From Nymphaea colorata (Eukaryota; Streptophyta; Magnoliopsida; Nymphaeales; Nymphaeaceae), in NCBI RefSeq assembly GCF_008831285.2, contig NC_045150.1:6088001-6152000 (forward strand): a DNA stretch of 64,000 bases, in the 5' to 3' direction. The translations under genes were made by a program, and so were the position numbers. Shown here piece after piece: positions 48,101 to 60,556 of this stretch; the stretch's first letter is position 1, and the number at the start of each line of letters is the position of its first letter. The notes under the pieces are model-generated. The model worked only from the letters and a program-made list of their open reading frames with translations, was not told the DNA's origin and ran no database searches.

Positions 48101-51097
48101 AAAAATTAACTCAGAAAACAAAAGCATTATCTTTTTGTCATATTCCAAAAAGTAACAACATAAAGCTGCATAACTCACACGTCACCCTAAAAGTTTTTCA
48201 GGATCAAACCAACTAAACTTGATACCTTTTAAGGTTGGGCATGCTTGATCAACTCACAGAGTTTAATTGCTTGACTCAGTAGCTGCACAATTCAGATGTG
48301 AATTGGGCTCATTTGGCAGGCATAGACAGAGGATTTGAATTTTAGGTTCACCTTTAAAATGACACGTTTTCAGGATGTTTGGTGTGAAATATAGGCTTGG
48401 GAAAAAATTGTTTTCTGGGTACAAGGTAAGGCCAGATGCTCTGTGCCAATGTTAACTGCAACATATATGTTGCTGACCATGTCCAACACACGTCATTTTG
48501 TGTCTGCATCCACATCTGGTAGTATAAACTATAAATGCATGCTACAGCCTTTAAAATCCCCATGGCATTGCCAAGTGAGCAGGCAGCCAGGTTATGTTGA
48601 GAAAAACCAACTAGTTGAGTACGAGCCATCTGCAAGAGTATGATAGATTTGGCTCATAGCTCACGTGACTTCTTCTGCAACACCAAGGCTGGAAGGTGGT
48701 GGGTGTCTGTGTTTTTTCATCCGTTAGTAAATAGCAATTTGGATGGAAAAAGGAGGATATTATGGATTCAATTCCTTAAGGCATGACTCTTTCCTATGAA
48801 AGTTCTCGTTAACCTTCTTATAACGTTATAAACTTCCATGTTTATGTTCTCCACTCTAATTTTTTTCAAAAAATATTAACCATTTCCTACAGAGCTATGA
48901 GACAGAAAAATTCATTATAATGTATTATCTAAATTCATATCTTAATGTAATATGTTACATTTCAGTTAATTGTGTGAATTTGGTTGATGCATATATATTC
49001 ATGTTCCAGTATTTAATTTTCAAGGATGCATAAACCATCTGTATGCAAGCCTATTCAAATCTTGTTTTTCTTAATCATTTATATCATGTTAGTATTTCTT
49101 TATATTTTCTTTTATGTTCTTATTTTTAGATATTTTAAACATAAATTGAAAGTTCCAATCCCATTCAAATTTACTCTGAAATCCTGATTTAGATCCAATT
49201 TGGTTTTCTTGTGAGTTGCCAAATTGGACTATAACTGAAACAAAAGTGAAAGAAGAAAGACATGAAATGCAAATGTTAGCATATCTAAAAAAATGCATAT
49301 ATGCATATAATGACAACAGGTATTGCCTTTCTCAAATGCTATTAGAGTTTCTGCAACGTTTAGATGTGTTAAATTAAATACCTGGATGGGCTCAACCAAG
49401 AGAAACAAGCACATTACGAATGAGACCATCCTTGACCCATCAATTGTCCCAGAAGTGACCAAAAGGGACCCAATGCAAAATAATGAAAAGCCTCCCAAAT
49501 ACAAAAACTGTATGCCTAGCGGTATAGCAGCTTTCATTTTTTTCTTCTTCAGGCATTTCCGCAAGTCATCTTGTGCAAACTTTTGAAACCGTTTCATTTC
49601 ACAAGCTTCTGCACTATTAACCTTGACAAGAATCATCAAGCATAGGACCTAAAACATTGAAAAGGTATATCAGCAAACGAAGGCTAAACTTTCGAATGCA
49701 GTCACCACATTCCAAAGCCTGAAACTGTATAAGGAAAGAACATCAAGAAAAAACAAAGAAAGTATCAGGCCCTTTACAATTCAAAGACCATAAACAAATA
49801 AGCAAAAGGAGTAAAGCCACAATAGGCTCAAAACCTCAAGAACAAAGAAATATTGTTCTAAAAAGTTCTAGATGACCAAATAAAAGGCTTCCTGAGGGAA
49901 GTTATACCTCATTTAAATAAGAAGAAAGCCTGGCAACAGTAACATGTGCATCTCTTGATATTGCTCTCAGCTTTTTACCAAAATAGGCTATGACAAAAGA
50001 CAGACATGGAACAACCTACAATAGGTCAGCCATAAAGATCTTGAAACAAGCATTCACAAGATCGAAAAAGGGGAAGAGTATATGAACAGATGAAGAGAAA
50101 AAATCGACATGTCAATAAACTCAATCAACCAAGAAGAAATGCTTACCAGAGCAGTTGCCATGGAAAGTAAAGGGCTGATAGCTATCATTTTTATTGCCAT
50201 TGCAAATAATTGCAGCATACTGGGTATGGTTGTCTAAACAAAGGAGAAAAGACACTTATCAGGTACAACAATAATAAGCAATTTTTGACAAATTAATTCC
50301 TGACAATAAGCGTTTTCTAATATATTTAGCATTATTATTCATAAATGCATGTACATATCAGCATCTTCTGCATAGGCATATACAGACAGAAGCAACCACT
50401 GTCATCAAAAGTGAGACCTCCTACTAAGGGGTACGCAGTACCTTGTGAGAAAGGTGAACATTTTTATCAGAAAATTAAATAATTAAAATTGGAAATCAGA
50501 CACAAATTGGTCAAATCCCTAAAAAGGCTAATCACACATAGTCGAGACCATTTTCACAAATGTGGGCATCTTTTTTCAAAATATCACGTAAAAAATAACA
50601 AAGAAATATAGGAGCCATGGAAAAAACTGCCAAAATGAATATGTTGTGAAAATGTCATGTTTTTATAGTGATATTTTTGTGCGTTTCAAAAAAACCATTT
50701 TAATATATTTTAATTTTTTAGGTTTTCATTAACATTTTAATAGCTATTTTAATTTTTTATTGATGTTTTGGGAAAAAAATTAGTAGAAAACTCATAATTT
50801 TACAAAACTTCTACATATTTTATAGTCCTCAAGGTTTTCTTGAGAAAAAGTTCTTAAGTAATACCAGGGGATAGCCTAGCTAACAAAAGCCTGAGGTCAA
50901 TATTTGACACCAGTTGAAAGTAGTAATCTAGGTTAGCTACTAAAATATAATTAATAAAAAAATTGTAGAAACATAACAACTAAACTGTCAAAAGTAACAA
51001 AGAACATAAAATATCACCAATGACCCAAGTAAACCACATAGATACAGGTTCCCTACTGACAGCATTATTTTATACACTAATATATATGTATGTATAG

Positions 51098-51172
<75 letters not shown>

Positions 51173-51321
51173 ATTAACTGGCCAGGTTGGGTCAGGTCAT
51201 GCCGGGTCTCAAGGGCCTGGTAGGACCCAGGCCCATCTTTCTCTTTTTCATTTGACCCCAACATGCTTCACCAGCATGGGCAAGCGAACCAGCTGGCACC
51301 CAACGCAAGCCCACTTATATG

Positions 51322-51352
<31 letters not shown>

Positions 51353-53774
51353 GCAAAGAGGAACAGAGACTGCTCTAGCAACCCCTTTCTTCCTTTTTCT
51401 TTTTCAAAATCTCTTGCTCTTTCTGCTAAACAGGCTGCTAGCCTGGAAAAGCAGCTTGTCTCTATGGGTGGGAGACCAAGACGGAGCTGTTCTGGCATCT
51501 CCTCTTGTCATTCTGAGTTCTAAGTTTTCCGACAATGGCCATCTGGCCAGCCCTGACCCGTATGGGCCAGGTTTGGATAGTGAAAAAGACCTTAGGGCTG
51601 GTGCAATCCAGTAACTACGAGGACAGGTGGATGGGCTGCACATCCGGTTTGGTTAGCGGCGTCAACCGAAGCGGGTCAAAGCTTATCATTTTTATGTGCA
51701 CAAAACTAAACTATCTCTAATACAAGAAGTTCATATGTAAATAATATAGATAAATAAGGCTACTAAACAGTTAAATAGCCAAATTATTAATATACATATA
51801 TATACACACATATATATACATCCTCACCGCACTGGCACCCGCGCCCTTCACCCATGTGACAAAGCATCTAAGTTGTGTAATCCATATAGGAGGCTCCTAA
51901 TGCAACAACACTCCCAAAATTCGAGACTTAGGAGGACGGCAGTCTTCATATGTATTGTCACATCAGCAAACTAATCAAAAAGGTTTGCAAAACCATTCAA
52001 CGTGGCACCAAAGTAACAATTCAACCATTCTAAGATGCATTCGCTTTTATGAAATGGACAGACATAATCAAATTTTCAAGCATAGAAAGACCAGCATTCT
52101 TATCCAACCAAATGGACCCAAAGCCGTCGAGCAAAAAGGCTAAGTAACTAACATTTTTCCACATTAAGAGATTATTTATAATAGTAAGTTGAGGACAAAG
52201 GCAGAAATATGGAAATCATATCGGATCATAGGGAATTAAAGCTAATCTTGAGAACCACTTGCACTCAAGAGAGATGATCAAATTGTTGAAACACCAACTA
52301 AAAGATACCTAGGATCTCCAAGCCAGATAATGAACTAATGCCTGGAATAAGAAGAATGTAAAACTAGACATTAACAGGCCACAGTCATTATGTTCACTAA
52401 TTTGTTAACTTTATTATTAAACATGAAAATTGTAAAAGTAGCTAGTAGCTACTACCAGGCCATTCATTATCTTCACTAATTTGCCATTGATGTGCTTTCT
52501 ATATACTAACGTTATCATTAATTCCATCTGTAATTTAATCACTGTATTGGTCTTATTTTTCCTTCTACATCCTTATCCAACTTTACCATTAAATGTATCT
52601 TCAATATAAATCTCCATCAAACCTTTTAGTTTAAGCCACTTGAGCAAACACACTACAAATGGCGAGTCAGATCTGAAGAATAACAGCCTTAAACAAGAAC
52701 AATGAAGACCATTTATGACTTTCTAATGAAGTTGAAAGGGTAATTTCAGAACTATGTCAATCTACATAATCTCCTTAAACATGATGCAGTGTAGAACTGT
52801 AGATACTAGATACTTTTTCCAAAAACAATGGCGAATTGTCATCATGTCGTCAAAGCGTGTGAACCCCTTCATGCTCGTCAAGAAATTTCTAGGCGTGTTG
52901 TGGTTGAGCATGAGATTGGGGAATGGGATTGACACCACCGTTTGCACCGTATCCAATACATAGAAATAGAACAGCAAGAACATTCATCATATTTATAGCG
53001 AACAGCAAAACAATTAAAAGTTGATGTTACAATCTGTTCGTTTCAAAATGGAAATAGGTAGAGCGCCAATGTACTTGCCCGAGAGAGAGAGCGCGAGAGA
53101 GAGAGCGAGAGAGAGAGAGAGATTGCTCTTACGTGTAGAAGAACGTAAATAGTGTCTCCCAAATCAGCTGCCTCAGCAGCAATCCTATGAGCGATATCAC
53201 CGGGAGAAACCCCACCGCTCCCTTCGAAGCAGCCCAAATCCCAGTGCAGGACCCTCTGGAAGCAGTAAATCCTTATCCTGTAGCTCATGTTCAATGCTGC
53301 CTCCCAAAGAAATGCCTGATGCCAGTACAAGACCACCAATCGAACCAGAAGGAGCGCACCAGCGGTCATTCCCTCCCGCACCAGCCCACCCATTCCCCTT
53401 TGTGGCAACAAAGCCGATAGCTCCCCGGAGAGAGGGACGAGATTGGACAGGCAGACGACTGAGACGACGCTGCATGCCCATCCCTTGAGGACAAGCCGCC
53501 ACTCTGATAGCACGAACGGCGCAATGGTTTTCACGGCATCCAAATGTTGGGTTTTGCCAGCGGGGCAAGGATAATGGAGAGAGCTTGTTGGGAATGATGC
53601 GGGAGAGTTCGTGGGATCTAGGGCTTTCGCAACGATGAACGAGACGGCACGCTGGTGATAACCGAGAGAAGGGAGTGGCTTTCTCAGTGGACGATGAAAA
53701 CGACGATGATGATGACACCGGATGATCGCAGAGAGGGAAGATGCTGCAGATAGTGACAAGTCCACCATGACCAT
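42132..53774 (-). CDS. ABCB29: Half-size ABC transporter, ABCB29-like (TAP/ATM class, plastid-predicted), ten coding exons, 653 aa
   Basis: Exons (minus): 53774-53133, 50233-50147, 50015-49908, 49648-49382, 47963-47880, 46591-46375, 46106-46021, 44442-44255, 44117-43988, 42284-42132; all joins keep frame. After a basic leader comes one transmembrane domain (about 95-370, with [19 protein letters not shown] and [19 protein letters not shown]). One ATP-binding domain follows: Walker A GPSGGGKT (447-454), Q-loop PQD, signature LSGGQ (553-557), Walker B IIILDE (573-578) and H-loop His609. As a half transporter it should work as a dimer; substrate unknown. Order and wording match Arabidopsis ABCB29. 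The intron before the last exon has a GC donor (ACG|GCAAGT). The ATG at 53774 is preferred because the more upstream frame (53861) only adds a CT-repeat-encoded stretch. Introns total about 9.7 kb. Confidence 0.93.
42985..43335 (+). repeat. Dispersed AT-rich repeat, copy 2
   Basis: The stretch shows the same word order as 1165-1500, including GCTGCCTCCAAGCCAGCTCAG, repeated AATATTCTTAATA words, TTTTTTAAGCATTTGA, TTTGTTTCCAAAAAA and TTTTGCAAGAAAAGTT. It lies in the last intron of ABCB29. Immediately to its left (42776) is CAATGTTTCAAAATCC, which could be a hAT-like end, but no partner was found. Confidence 0.5.
45130..45710 (-). pseudogene. Ty3/Gypsy gag-protease relic
   Basis: On the minus strand the Gypsy order is readable: a zinc-knuckle-like [16 protein letters not shown], then an acidic linker ([12 protein letters not shown]). 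After a frame break come [31 protein letters not shown] and the WIGFHYNDH block. These correspond to GLCFKCDEKxxPGH, VxVGNGDxLxCxG, LPLEGxDVVLGVQWL and VxWDFxxLxM. Stops and shifts make it dead. It lies in sense orientation in an intron of ABCB29. Confidence 0.75.
47657..47849 (-). other. Orphan coding-like segment inside an ABCB29 intron
   Basis: On the minus strand an AG (CTTTCAG|AGCTGTGTTG) is followed by 63 open codons: [19 protein letters not shown], then [18 protein letters not shown] and [15 protein letters not shown], then TAG. The composition looks like a real hydrophilic protein, not like the AT-rich intron around it. It starts only 30 bases after the exon-5 donor at 47880, does not continue the ABCB29 frame and is absent from ABCB29 as I know it. 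It could be a captured gene fragment. I do not recognise the family. Confidence 0.35.
51090..51175. repeat. (TA)n-(GA)n compound microsatellite
   Basis: About 24 TA units are followed directly by about 10 GA units, in intron 1 of ABCB29. A second CT run lies at 51319-51350. Confidence 0.95.
51785..51864. mobile_element. CTATGTCAC-family right-end fragment
   Basis: The block CACCGCACTGGCACCCGCGCCC followed by TTCACCCATGTGACAAAG is the right end of the family. AT dinucleotides precede it. The left end is not found nearby, so it is a truncated copy or is broken by the GC-rich stretch at 51175-51700. It lies in intron 1 of ABCB29. Confidence 0.45.
53083..53125. repeat. (GA)n tract just after ABCB29 exon 1
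   Basis: Interrupted GAGAGAG on the plus strand reads as CT-rich sequence directly after the first donor of ABCB29. A second tract (53780-53798) lies directly before the ATG. Confidence 0.9.
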
Positions 53775-54267
53775 GTCGTAGAGAGAGAGAGAGAGAGACA
53801 GAGACAAAGACGCACGTCGAACGGTCGAAGTTACAGTTCCGCCGATAGAGATTCCCGACACTACCCAGTTGGTGAATCCATACCACGAGATTTGAATTAC
53901 GAGCTTGCCCTTCCAGCGCTACGCAGAAATCTCTAGGGATTAACATAAATACGTTCTCCTCGGACGGTGTGTTCGTTCTGTGTGCCCGATCAGAAAAATT
54001 GCACAAGAAAATATTGAATATTTTGAGAAATCAGTAAGACACTCATAAATCATAAATCGAGAGTTACACGATCCAAAAAGGAAGCTCTGGTAACTGCTGT
54101 ACAATCAGGAACAAAAATAGAGTTGAAACACCAAGCCAAAACCCAAAACAACAAACCATATGAAAAAGTACGCAGACTGTCAACCTTCAACAACCATTGA
54201 CTCAAATTAAGAACACTAGAACTAAAAAAAAATTAGTTGCCCAGAAGCTAGCTATCACCATTCAACT

Positions 54268-57200
54268 TCATCGCCACGCTTCAACACGTTCTGTCCTTGA
54301 ATTTATACGGCTTGCGATGGTTGGTTCCCTTGATTTCTCATATGCTGTTGCTGCTATTGTTCTAACAGTGTTTTGCCTGCTCACCGTTTTTCCACCTTTC
54401 CTTGCACTGGCGACATTTCTGCTTCTATGGCAACTGCCTTTAGTGCTAGTCTTTGATCCGCTTGTAGCAAGTTTTCCTCCATTAGTTGGTTTGCACCGAG
54501 ATGTTTTTTCCATCCGACATCCTTCAACAGTATCTCTACAAACATCAGCGCCGAATTTTTCTTCTTGACCTACACCATCATCTTCATCATTGACCAAAGT
54601 GCCGTTATTAAGCTCATTGGTTTCAGGCTCCGTCTGATATTCGTCTCCTTTTGCGCTTGCGCTTAAACAGTGTTGCGATGAACCGTGGTGACCGTTCTCA
54701 TTAGAAGGTCCTGAGTGGGTTGAGAATGCTGCTGCTTGAAGAACGGACTCCTGCCTTTCCCTTAGTGTCTTCAGAATCAACATTTTAAGAAAATTCATGA
54801 CTTGAACTGCATGCATCAGTGCAGTCAAGGGATCTAACACCTGCAATAAGGGAAGGCTGTTGACAGAAAGTACCAGAAGTAGACAGCACGAAAAAGAAAT
54901 TACAGAAAAATAAGTGGAGTTAGTGTATAACCTGAGTCATGTTTGGAGCAAATACCATAGCCACGTTGCGAGCATTCATCTTGTTTTGTTGCTCTTCTTG
55001 GGCAACATCAGCCATCAGGTTCACAGCCCAATCCAGTAAGGCTGCTTTAGTTGACGGCAGAAGCCTCACAAGCTGGACACAGTCTGCTTCAGCATTTGAT
55101 TGCATTACTTGTTCAGGTGTGAGAGAGTCTAACAGCCCTTCTGGAAGTTCCCTAAACCAAGCCTGAATGACCCACAAGAGAAGTTGATTACCCTAACTCA
55201 TGACTCAATGAAGCACACTCATAATTTCGAATTAAAGGACACAACGAGACACCATTAGAAACTATAAAAATTGGCTTACTACAGGTGGTCTATGTGCATG
55301 CTATTGCACAATCGCCAGGGAAGAGACTGTCCATAAGAACAACTTTAACGAGAACAAATTTAGCAAGTTATAAAATGAAATTTGTCTGCTGATAGAAGGC
55401 TTGGTAGAATCACTGGTCAATAGATGCAAACCCAGCACAACCATCTAAAAGAATTATGAATATAAAAAAGCTTTCCTGTGGGGCAAGAGAGAGAAAATTG
55501 GATAAATTCATGGATTCTGAAAAAGGTCCATGTTACCATAACATCCCATGAAGTTTAGAGGTACGGGGTTTTTTTTTCTTTCAGGGCAGCTGCAACAAGC
55601 AACAACACAAGTGGTAGAAAAGGTACAGTTTGGACCAAGAAAGACCTGTTTCTGACACCTCCTATTTTTTACATCTAAATCAGTATCCGCCCCTCCCAGT
55701 CGGAGAAGCTCAGAGATGGGGAAATAGTTATAACGGGAGTTCTACAAACTTGTGTCATGCCAATGAAATTCATTTTCCTTCTCACCACATGAAACAAATA
55801 AAGGTAACATAAATCCAGATCTAAAAGCAAGCATGAAGAACTATCATATGCATAAAAGATAAATATGAGAATGTCGAGAAGCTCATCTCAAATGGGGAAA
55901 AAAAATGATTTGGCAATCCAAGCATGGGTTTAAGGTCAAAAAAAGAAAACAAAAAGGAAATTCCATTTACAGGCCCATCTTCAGATACAAAAAACAAAAA
56001 AAGGCCCTTAATGGACCCAACTTTTGCCAACAACCGTCAAGTAAGGACCTGAAGGTTAAATTCTTTCATCTTCAAACGGCTGAAATTTATGTTTTCAGAA
56101 GTGTTTGTCCGCTCAACCAAGAAACGAAAGGATTATTATACTTAGCTGACCCTTTAACCGATTTTATGAGCTGATGTTTTGCCCCTATTTCAAAATCGTC
56201 AGCAAAGTAGGGCCATATCAGGAAATGCAGTTGATTTGGGTATTATGGCAAAAAAAGGTCGGCTCTATATGGAAGTCCAATAAAACGACCCAAGATCTCA
56301 TTTGCATCTCATAATTCTCTGCTGTCAAGTGTCAACATTACCTTTATTAATCCTGCCAAACAATGGACATCAATATTATCTGGTACAACGCCCTTGTTCA
56401 ATTGGTCCCTGACATACTCCTCTTGGCTGTTCTCTGGATTGATTCTAAATATTCCTTCAGCCTGCAGATTTCATCAGTCCAATTAAGAAAAAAGATAAGT
56501 TGTCCAATAAAAGAAAAACAGGAGAAAGCATACTTGAAGTCCTCCTTTATCATATAACTGTCTTTGCATCTGCAAAAGTATTGTTGGTACACTGTTCCCC
56601 CTAGTGTCAAAGGAGCATTGCATGGACTCTGTAGAGACTCCGAAGACACTTGCACTGCATAAAATGGACACCATGTTGATGTACTTTCAGAAATATGAAT
56701 ACATGAATCAAGTGGCAATGTCAGGTGATAGTCACCAGTACAGAGACACTCTGAAAATCAACATTTTAAGTGCTTAATAACAGGATAATCTGGAAATCAT
56801 CATATTGTGCTCAGCAGGAAAAGGAAAACTAACTTGCAAGTTGCAAGGATAGTGACACTTAATATGTGATACTAATGAAAAATGGTCAGTAATGAATAGT
56901 TTTCTTTGAATCCTGACTCCATCCAATCTTCAGTTTTTTCTGAAAAACTGTTCCTAGACAGAGTTCATCATTACACTGGCACTGTCTCACCATTCTCGAC
57001 TTCAAAAACTAGATCCCAAACAAACTCCGAGTCAGAGCCAGATCTGAGCTCCAACATCTCGTTTTTAAGTGCCAGATGAAATTTCTTAACTAGGATAGCT
57101 ATTCAACTTAGGGTATGCCCTATTCCAACTTAATAGTGAATTGCTAATAAACAAAAAAAGGTACACTGTGGAAACGCTCTTGCTGTATTTGAAAAAGCTG

Positions 57201-58482
57201 TTGTGATTTTGTAAGTCAGACAAGCCAAACATTGGATAACCCTTGATAGGGATTAGCAAATATACATTAATGCAGAATTATTTAAATAGAACACGTTTCT
57301 AGCAATTCTCATGGTATCATGATCTAATGATATGCTTTTTATAAGCACTTCGTACTTTTATGAAGTAATTCTTTTTTGTCAAAGGATCAGAAGAAAATGG
57401 GCATGGATCCTAATAACATATCTCTGGGGAAAAGCATTACTAGATTTATCTCATCAGCTATTTCATATGCCACTGCGTTAGATGATTCCATATGGAACCA
57501 TTATTTGTTTCAGGGTACAACGTCTCTTTTAGTTCAGAGGAATTGGGGTCAGGCAACAAATAGAATAATCCATTATCCGTTTGAAAAATAAAATGCAAAT
57601 ATTTCTAAAAGATTTGGTTTTCCTTGTTATTGTAGAGCAAGGAGGAGGCAGGTCTAATTTAACAATTAGAAATTTAATCAAAAAACCCCAAATAAGCTTG
57701 ACAGAATCCACCAAAAATTTAACCTTGTTATGCATTTTTTAGACAAAACAGGCTATCCTTTTTGGAGCTAACCACAGAGCATGAGCTCTGAGGAACCAAC
57801 TTTGCTCATTAAATAAGCTTCAAATGTTGTATCTAACGCATGGAATCCATCCAAGATGCACATTATAAACCATTCTTACACCGGCTAAAAGAAAATTTCC
57901 TTCTTATCCTACCACACTCGGGTTGAAAAAGAAAAACAATAACTTGAATCTATATTTCTAGCATGTAAAAAAGTGAAAAGCTGCCAGAGAAAACCAGATA
58001 GCCAGAATCACAAGATGAGCCTTAGAAAAATTGTACCATAATAGAACACCCCATGACGAATGATTATTAAGTTTCGACTGTTTATCAAATTTTACACAGC
58101 ATGCACTCGAGCACTCTATAACGGGAAACTGCTGTTTTATTAAACTCACAAACTTTTGGACTGCAGAAAAAATATAATCATGCATACGTTTCACATATCA
58201 TGTGCTACCAGGCACACGGACCCATAAAACACCATAGGAAATGTCAGCTAACAGTGTTTCTTAATCATAACCACGCAAATTCCTTATCAACGAACCCTTA
58301 ATTTGAAGAAGGAAAAAACAAAAAACCCAGCTTGTGCAGCAAGGAGGGTAAAAAGACACAGCATTTATGGAGGTTCTCAGTTCTCACTCACTAGAATGCA
58401 CGTCCATTAGCACCAGCAACTTACTAAAACTAAGAAAGGAAAATCAGTTTGACAAGACAAAATGCCAAACAGGCCCCTGCCA

Positions 58483-58516
<34 letters not shown>

Positions 58517-58994
58517 TAGGAAGTGGCTAAGAAGAAGACAAGGAAAACTTACCAACATAAAGGATGAAACTAAAACAACTGAAGAAATCCACACACCTGG
58601 CACTAGGGGCCCTCCTGGGGACCTCCGGCTCGAACTCCTCAGGCAACCCTAAAAAGCCATTGAACCTATCAAACGTGACATGGGCGACGTGCCTCACGTC
58701 CGTTGGCCACCCGATCTCCATTGAGCAGAGCTCCTTCCCTTCTGTCTTGCAGGCAACCATGGACTTCCTGAAGGCCTCCACCAACAGTGCCAAGAAGGAG
58801 ATGGTATTATCCCCACAGCCTTCCTCCTCCTCTTCCAAACTCACCTGTCCCAAATCTGCGCTGTTCACCAATATATTCGACGAACTCAAGTGGGCATGAT
58901 GGCCCTGCACTCCAACGCCACCACCATTGTCTGATGAGTGGAAAGGAGAGCTTGGGGATGAAGAAAACCGATGAGTCTGGAGCACCTCTGTCAT
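54268..58994 (-). CDS. ROP GTPase-activating protein (CRIB plus RhoGAP), five coding exons, 480 aa
   Basis: Minus-strand exons 58994-58597, 56654-56534, 56461-56342, 55162-54932 and 54840-54268 join in frame. The protein stops ROP (plant Rho) signalling at the plasma membrane by speeding GTP hydrolysis. After an acidic low-complexity N-terminus (LEEEEEG, 53-59) come the CRIB motif (about 94-117, IGWPTDVRHVAHVTFDRFNG) and the RhoGAP domain (about 133-325). The latter has the catalytic arginine finger Arg179 in AEGIFRIN and the conserved NKMNARNVAMVFAPNM (273-288). The tail from about 330 is Ser/Lys/Thr-rich and poorly conserved, as in other ROPGAPs. Length fits the family (450-500 aa). The ATG is the first in frame; CTTTTAG just before it suggests an intron in the 5' leader. 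It lies 494 bp downstream of nothing but ABCB29's leader, so the two genes run head-to-tail. Confidence 0.95.
58483..58516. repeat. (GA)n microsatellite in ROPGAP intron 1
   Basis: GAGAGAAAGAGAGAG... on the plus strand is a CT-rich stretch about 80-115 bases after the first ROPGAP donor. Confidence 0.9.
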
Positions 58995-59644
58995 GGCTGG
59001 CACCTAAAAGAAAGAAAATAGCGCTAAAAGGAAGGGGGGGAGGGGGGGAACGGAAGAGTAAGGATCAGATTGGGAGAGAGAAACAATGAAGATTGAGTTG
59101 GTTTGAAGGCACAGCTTCTCCTTTCCCCTTGGTTGGCTGATCTCTCTCTCGGAAAACAATTTGGTGGGTCGTGAGAATCATGAAGAGAGAGAGGAGGGTG
59201 CTGTTTGCTGTTGCTGAAGGTGTCTGAATGATCTTGGGAAAAGGATGAGCCGGGCTTTGATTTTGAATTTTGAAGAGACTTCTTAGGAAAAGCACAGCGA
59301 ATACTTTTCGTTATGCGTGTTGGCGTGAGAGAGCGGGGTGCAGAGTGAGAAGAGAGAGAAAGAAAAAGAGAGAGATGATCTTTTCCCTTGCCTTCTTGAA
59401 GATTGCAATTATTATCGTTATGATGACGATGAGGCTCCTAGTACCCCCACTCTTAGCGCTTATGTTTATGGCGTTCGCTCTGTTGGTGGACCTCCGCCAT
59501 TAACTTTTATCCCTTTTGCTTTTGTGTCCCGGAGCTCAGCTGGTCCTAAGCAGGGTTTCCGGTGACCTACAGTGTACCAACCAGATGGCTCAACATGCCT
59601 CATTCTCCTTGTCATTGTCATGTAATAAATACGTTCCTTTAGGA

Positions 59645-59645
<1 letters not shown>

Positions 59646-59708
<63 letters not shown>

Positions 59709-59750
59709 CATTTTATCGGCTCTTTCTCTCTCTCTCTCTCTCTCTCTAGG
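59646..59750. repeat. Long (CT)n microsatellite
   Basis: A CT run of about 29 units (59647-59704) is followed, after 20 other bases, by a second CT run (59725-59748). Confidence 0.97.
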
Positions 59751-60417
59751 CACCAAACTGGCCTACTGCACTGACCAACCGTAAAAGCATATTTCTTACA
59801 TTCAATAGAAAACGGAAGATGCCATTTGATTGTTCATGAAACGTACTACTTATAACTGAACTGGATTTGATAAGAGTTTGCATTTATCGAATCTTGTCTT
59901 CATCAACTCCCGGAACCAAGGTCGAGGAAATGCTGGTGTGGTCATTATGTCTGATTATTAAGCCGGATTAAACAGTCGGAGATCGTTGAGGTTGGTTTAC
60001 AACTTTATCTCAGCCTGCTGCTTTTTAAAGGACAGCTAAAAGGCCAGAGAATGGAAAGGTTGGGAAGAAATTGTGACCGTTTATGTTCGAGAAAAGAATG
60101 TTGTGGTCAGTTCCAGGGCAGATTTCACTGCACCGGCAAAGAAAAGCGTGGAAAGCAGAGGGAGAGGAGATGAAGTTCGAACGAAAATTGTGGATCTGAT
60201 AGCACATTTTTGAAAATTGAAACTATATGTTATTCTTGTACGAAGTAATGAAAGTGTGTATGTCTCGTTTTTGTTGGAAAGTCACCCCGATATCTCGATG
60301 CACCAAAGGAAACTTTTAAACGAAAATAGGTACATGTATCAACAAAAGTTGGGAGATACTGGAAATAGGCAACAAAACTTTTATCTCTCCCTCATTCACT
60401 TTACTTTTTCTCTCATG

Positions 60418-60556
60418 CTTCTTCTTTTTTCTTCTTTTTTTTGACAGCCATGAGCCATCCTCTCTACCTTAAGATGGGGGGGGGGGGGGGGGGGGGGTCT
60501 TTTTTCTTCTTTTTTTTAACAGCCATGAGCCATCTTCTCTACCTTAAGATGGGGGG
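60418..60556 (+). repeat. Tandem duplication of about 70 bp split by a 22-G homopolymer
   Basis: TCTTTTTTCTTCTTTTTTTT(G/A)ACAGCCATGAGCCATC(C/T)TCTCTACCTTAAGATGGGG occurs twice. The first copy ends in 22 consecutive G (60476-60497), the second in 7. Confidence 0.92.

Noticed and set aside
51090-51614. 174-codon open frame on the plus strand
   Set aside because: It is created by TA/GA and CT microsatellites and a GC-rich stretch in ABCB29 intron 1.
53197-54006. 269-codon open frame on the minus strand overlapping ABCB29 exon 1
   Set aside because: It is an alternative frame of the same exon; only the other frame gives the ABC transporter sequence.
54197-54568. 123-codon open frame on the plus strand with hydrophobic runs
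   Set aside because: It is antisense to the last ROPGAP exon; the hydrophobic look is the complement of Lys/Ser/Thr codons.
57376-57591. 71-codon open frame on the plus strand in ROPGAP intron 1
   Set aside because: A retrotransposon gag origin was considered, but no motif supports it.
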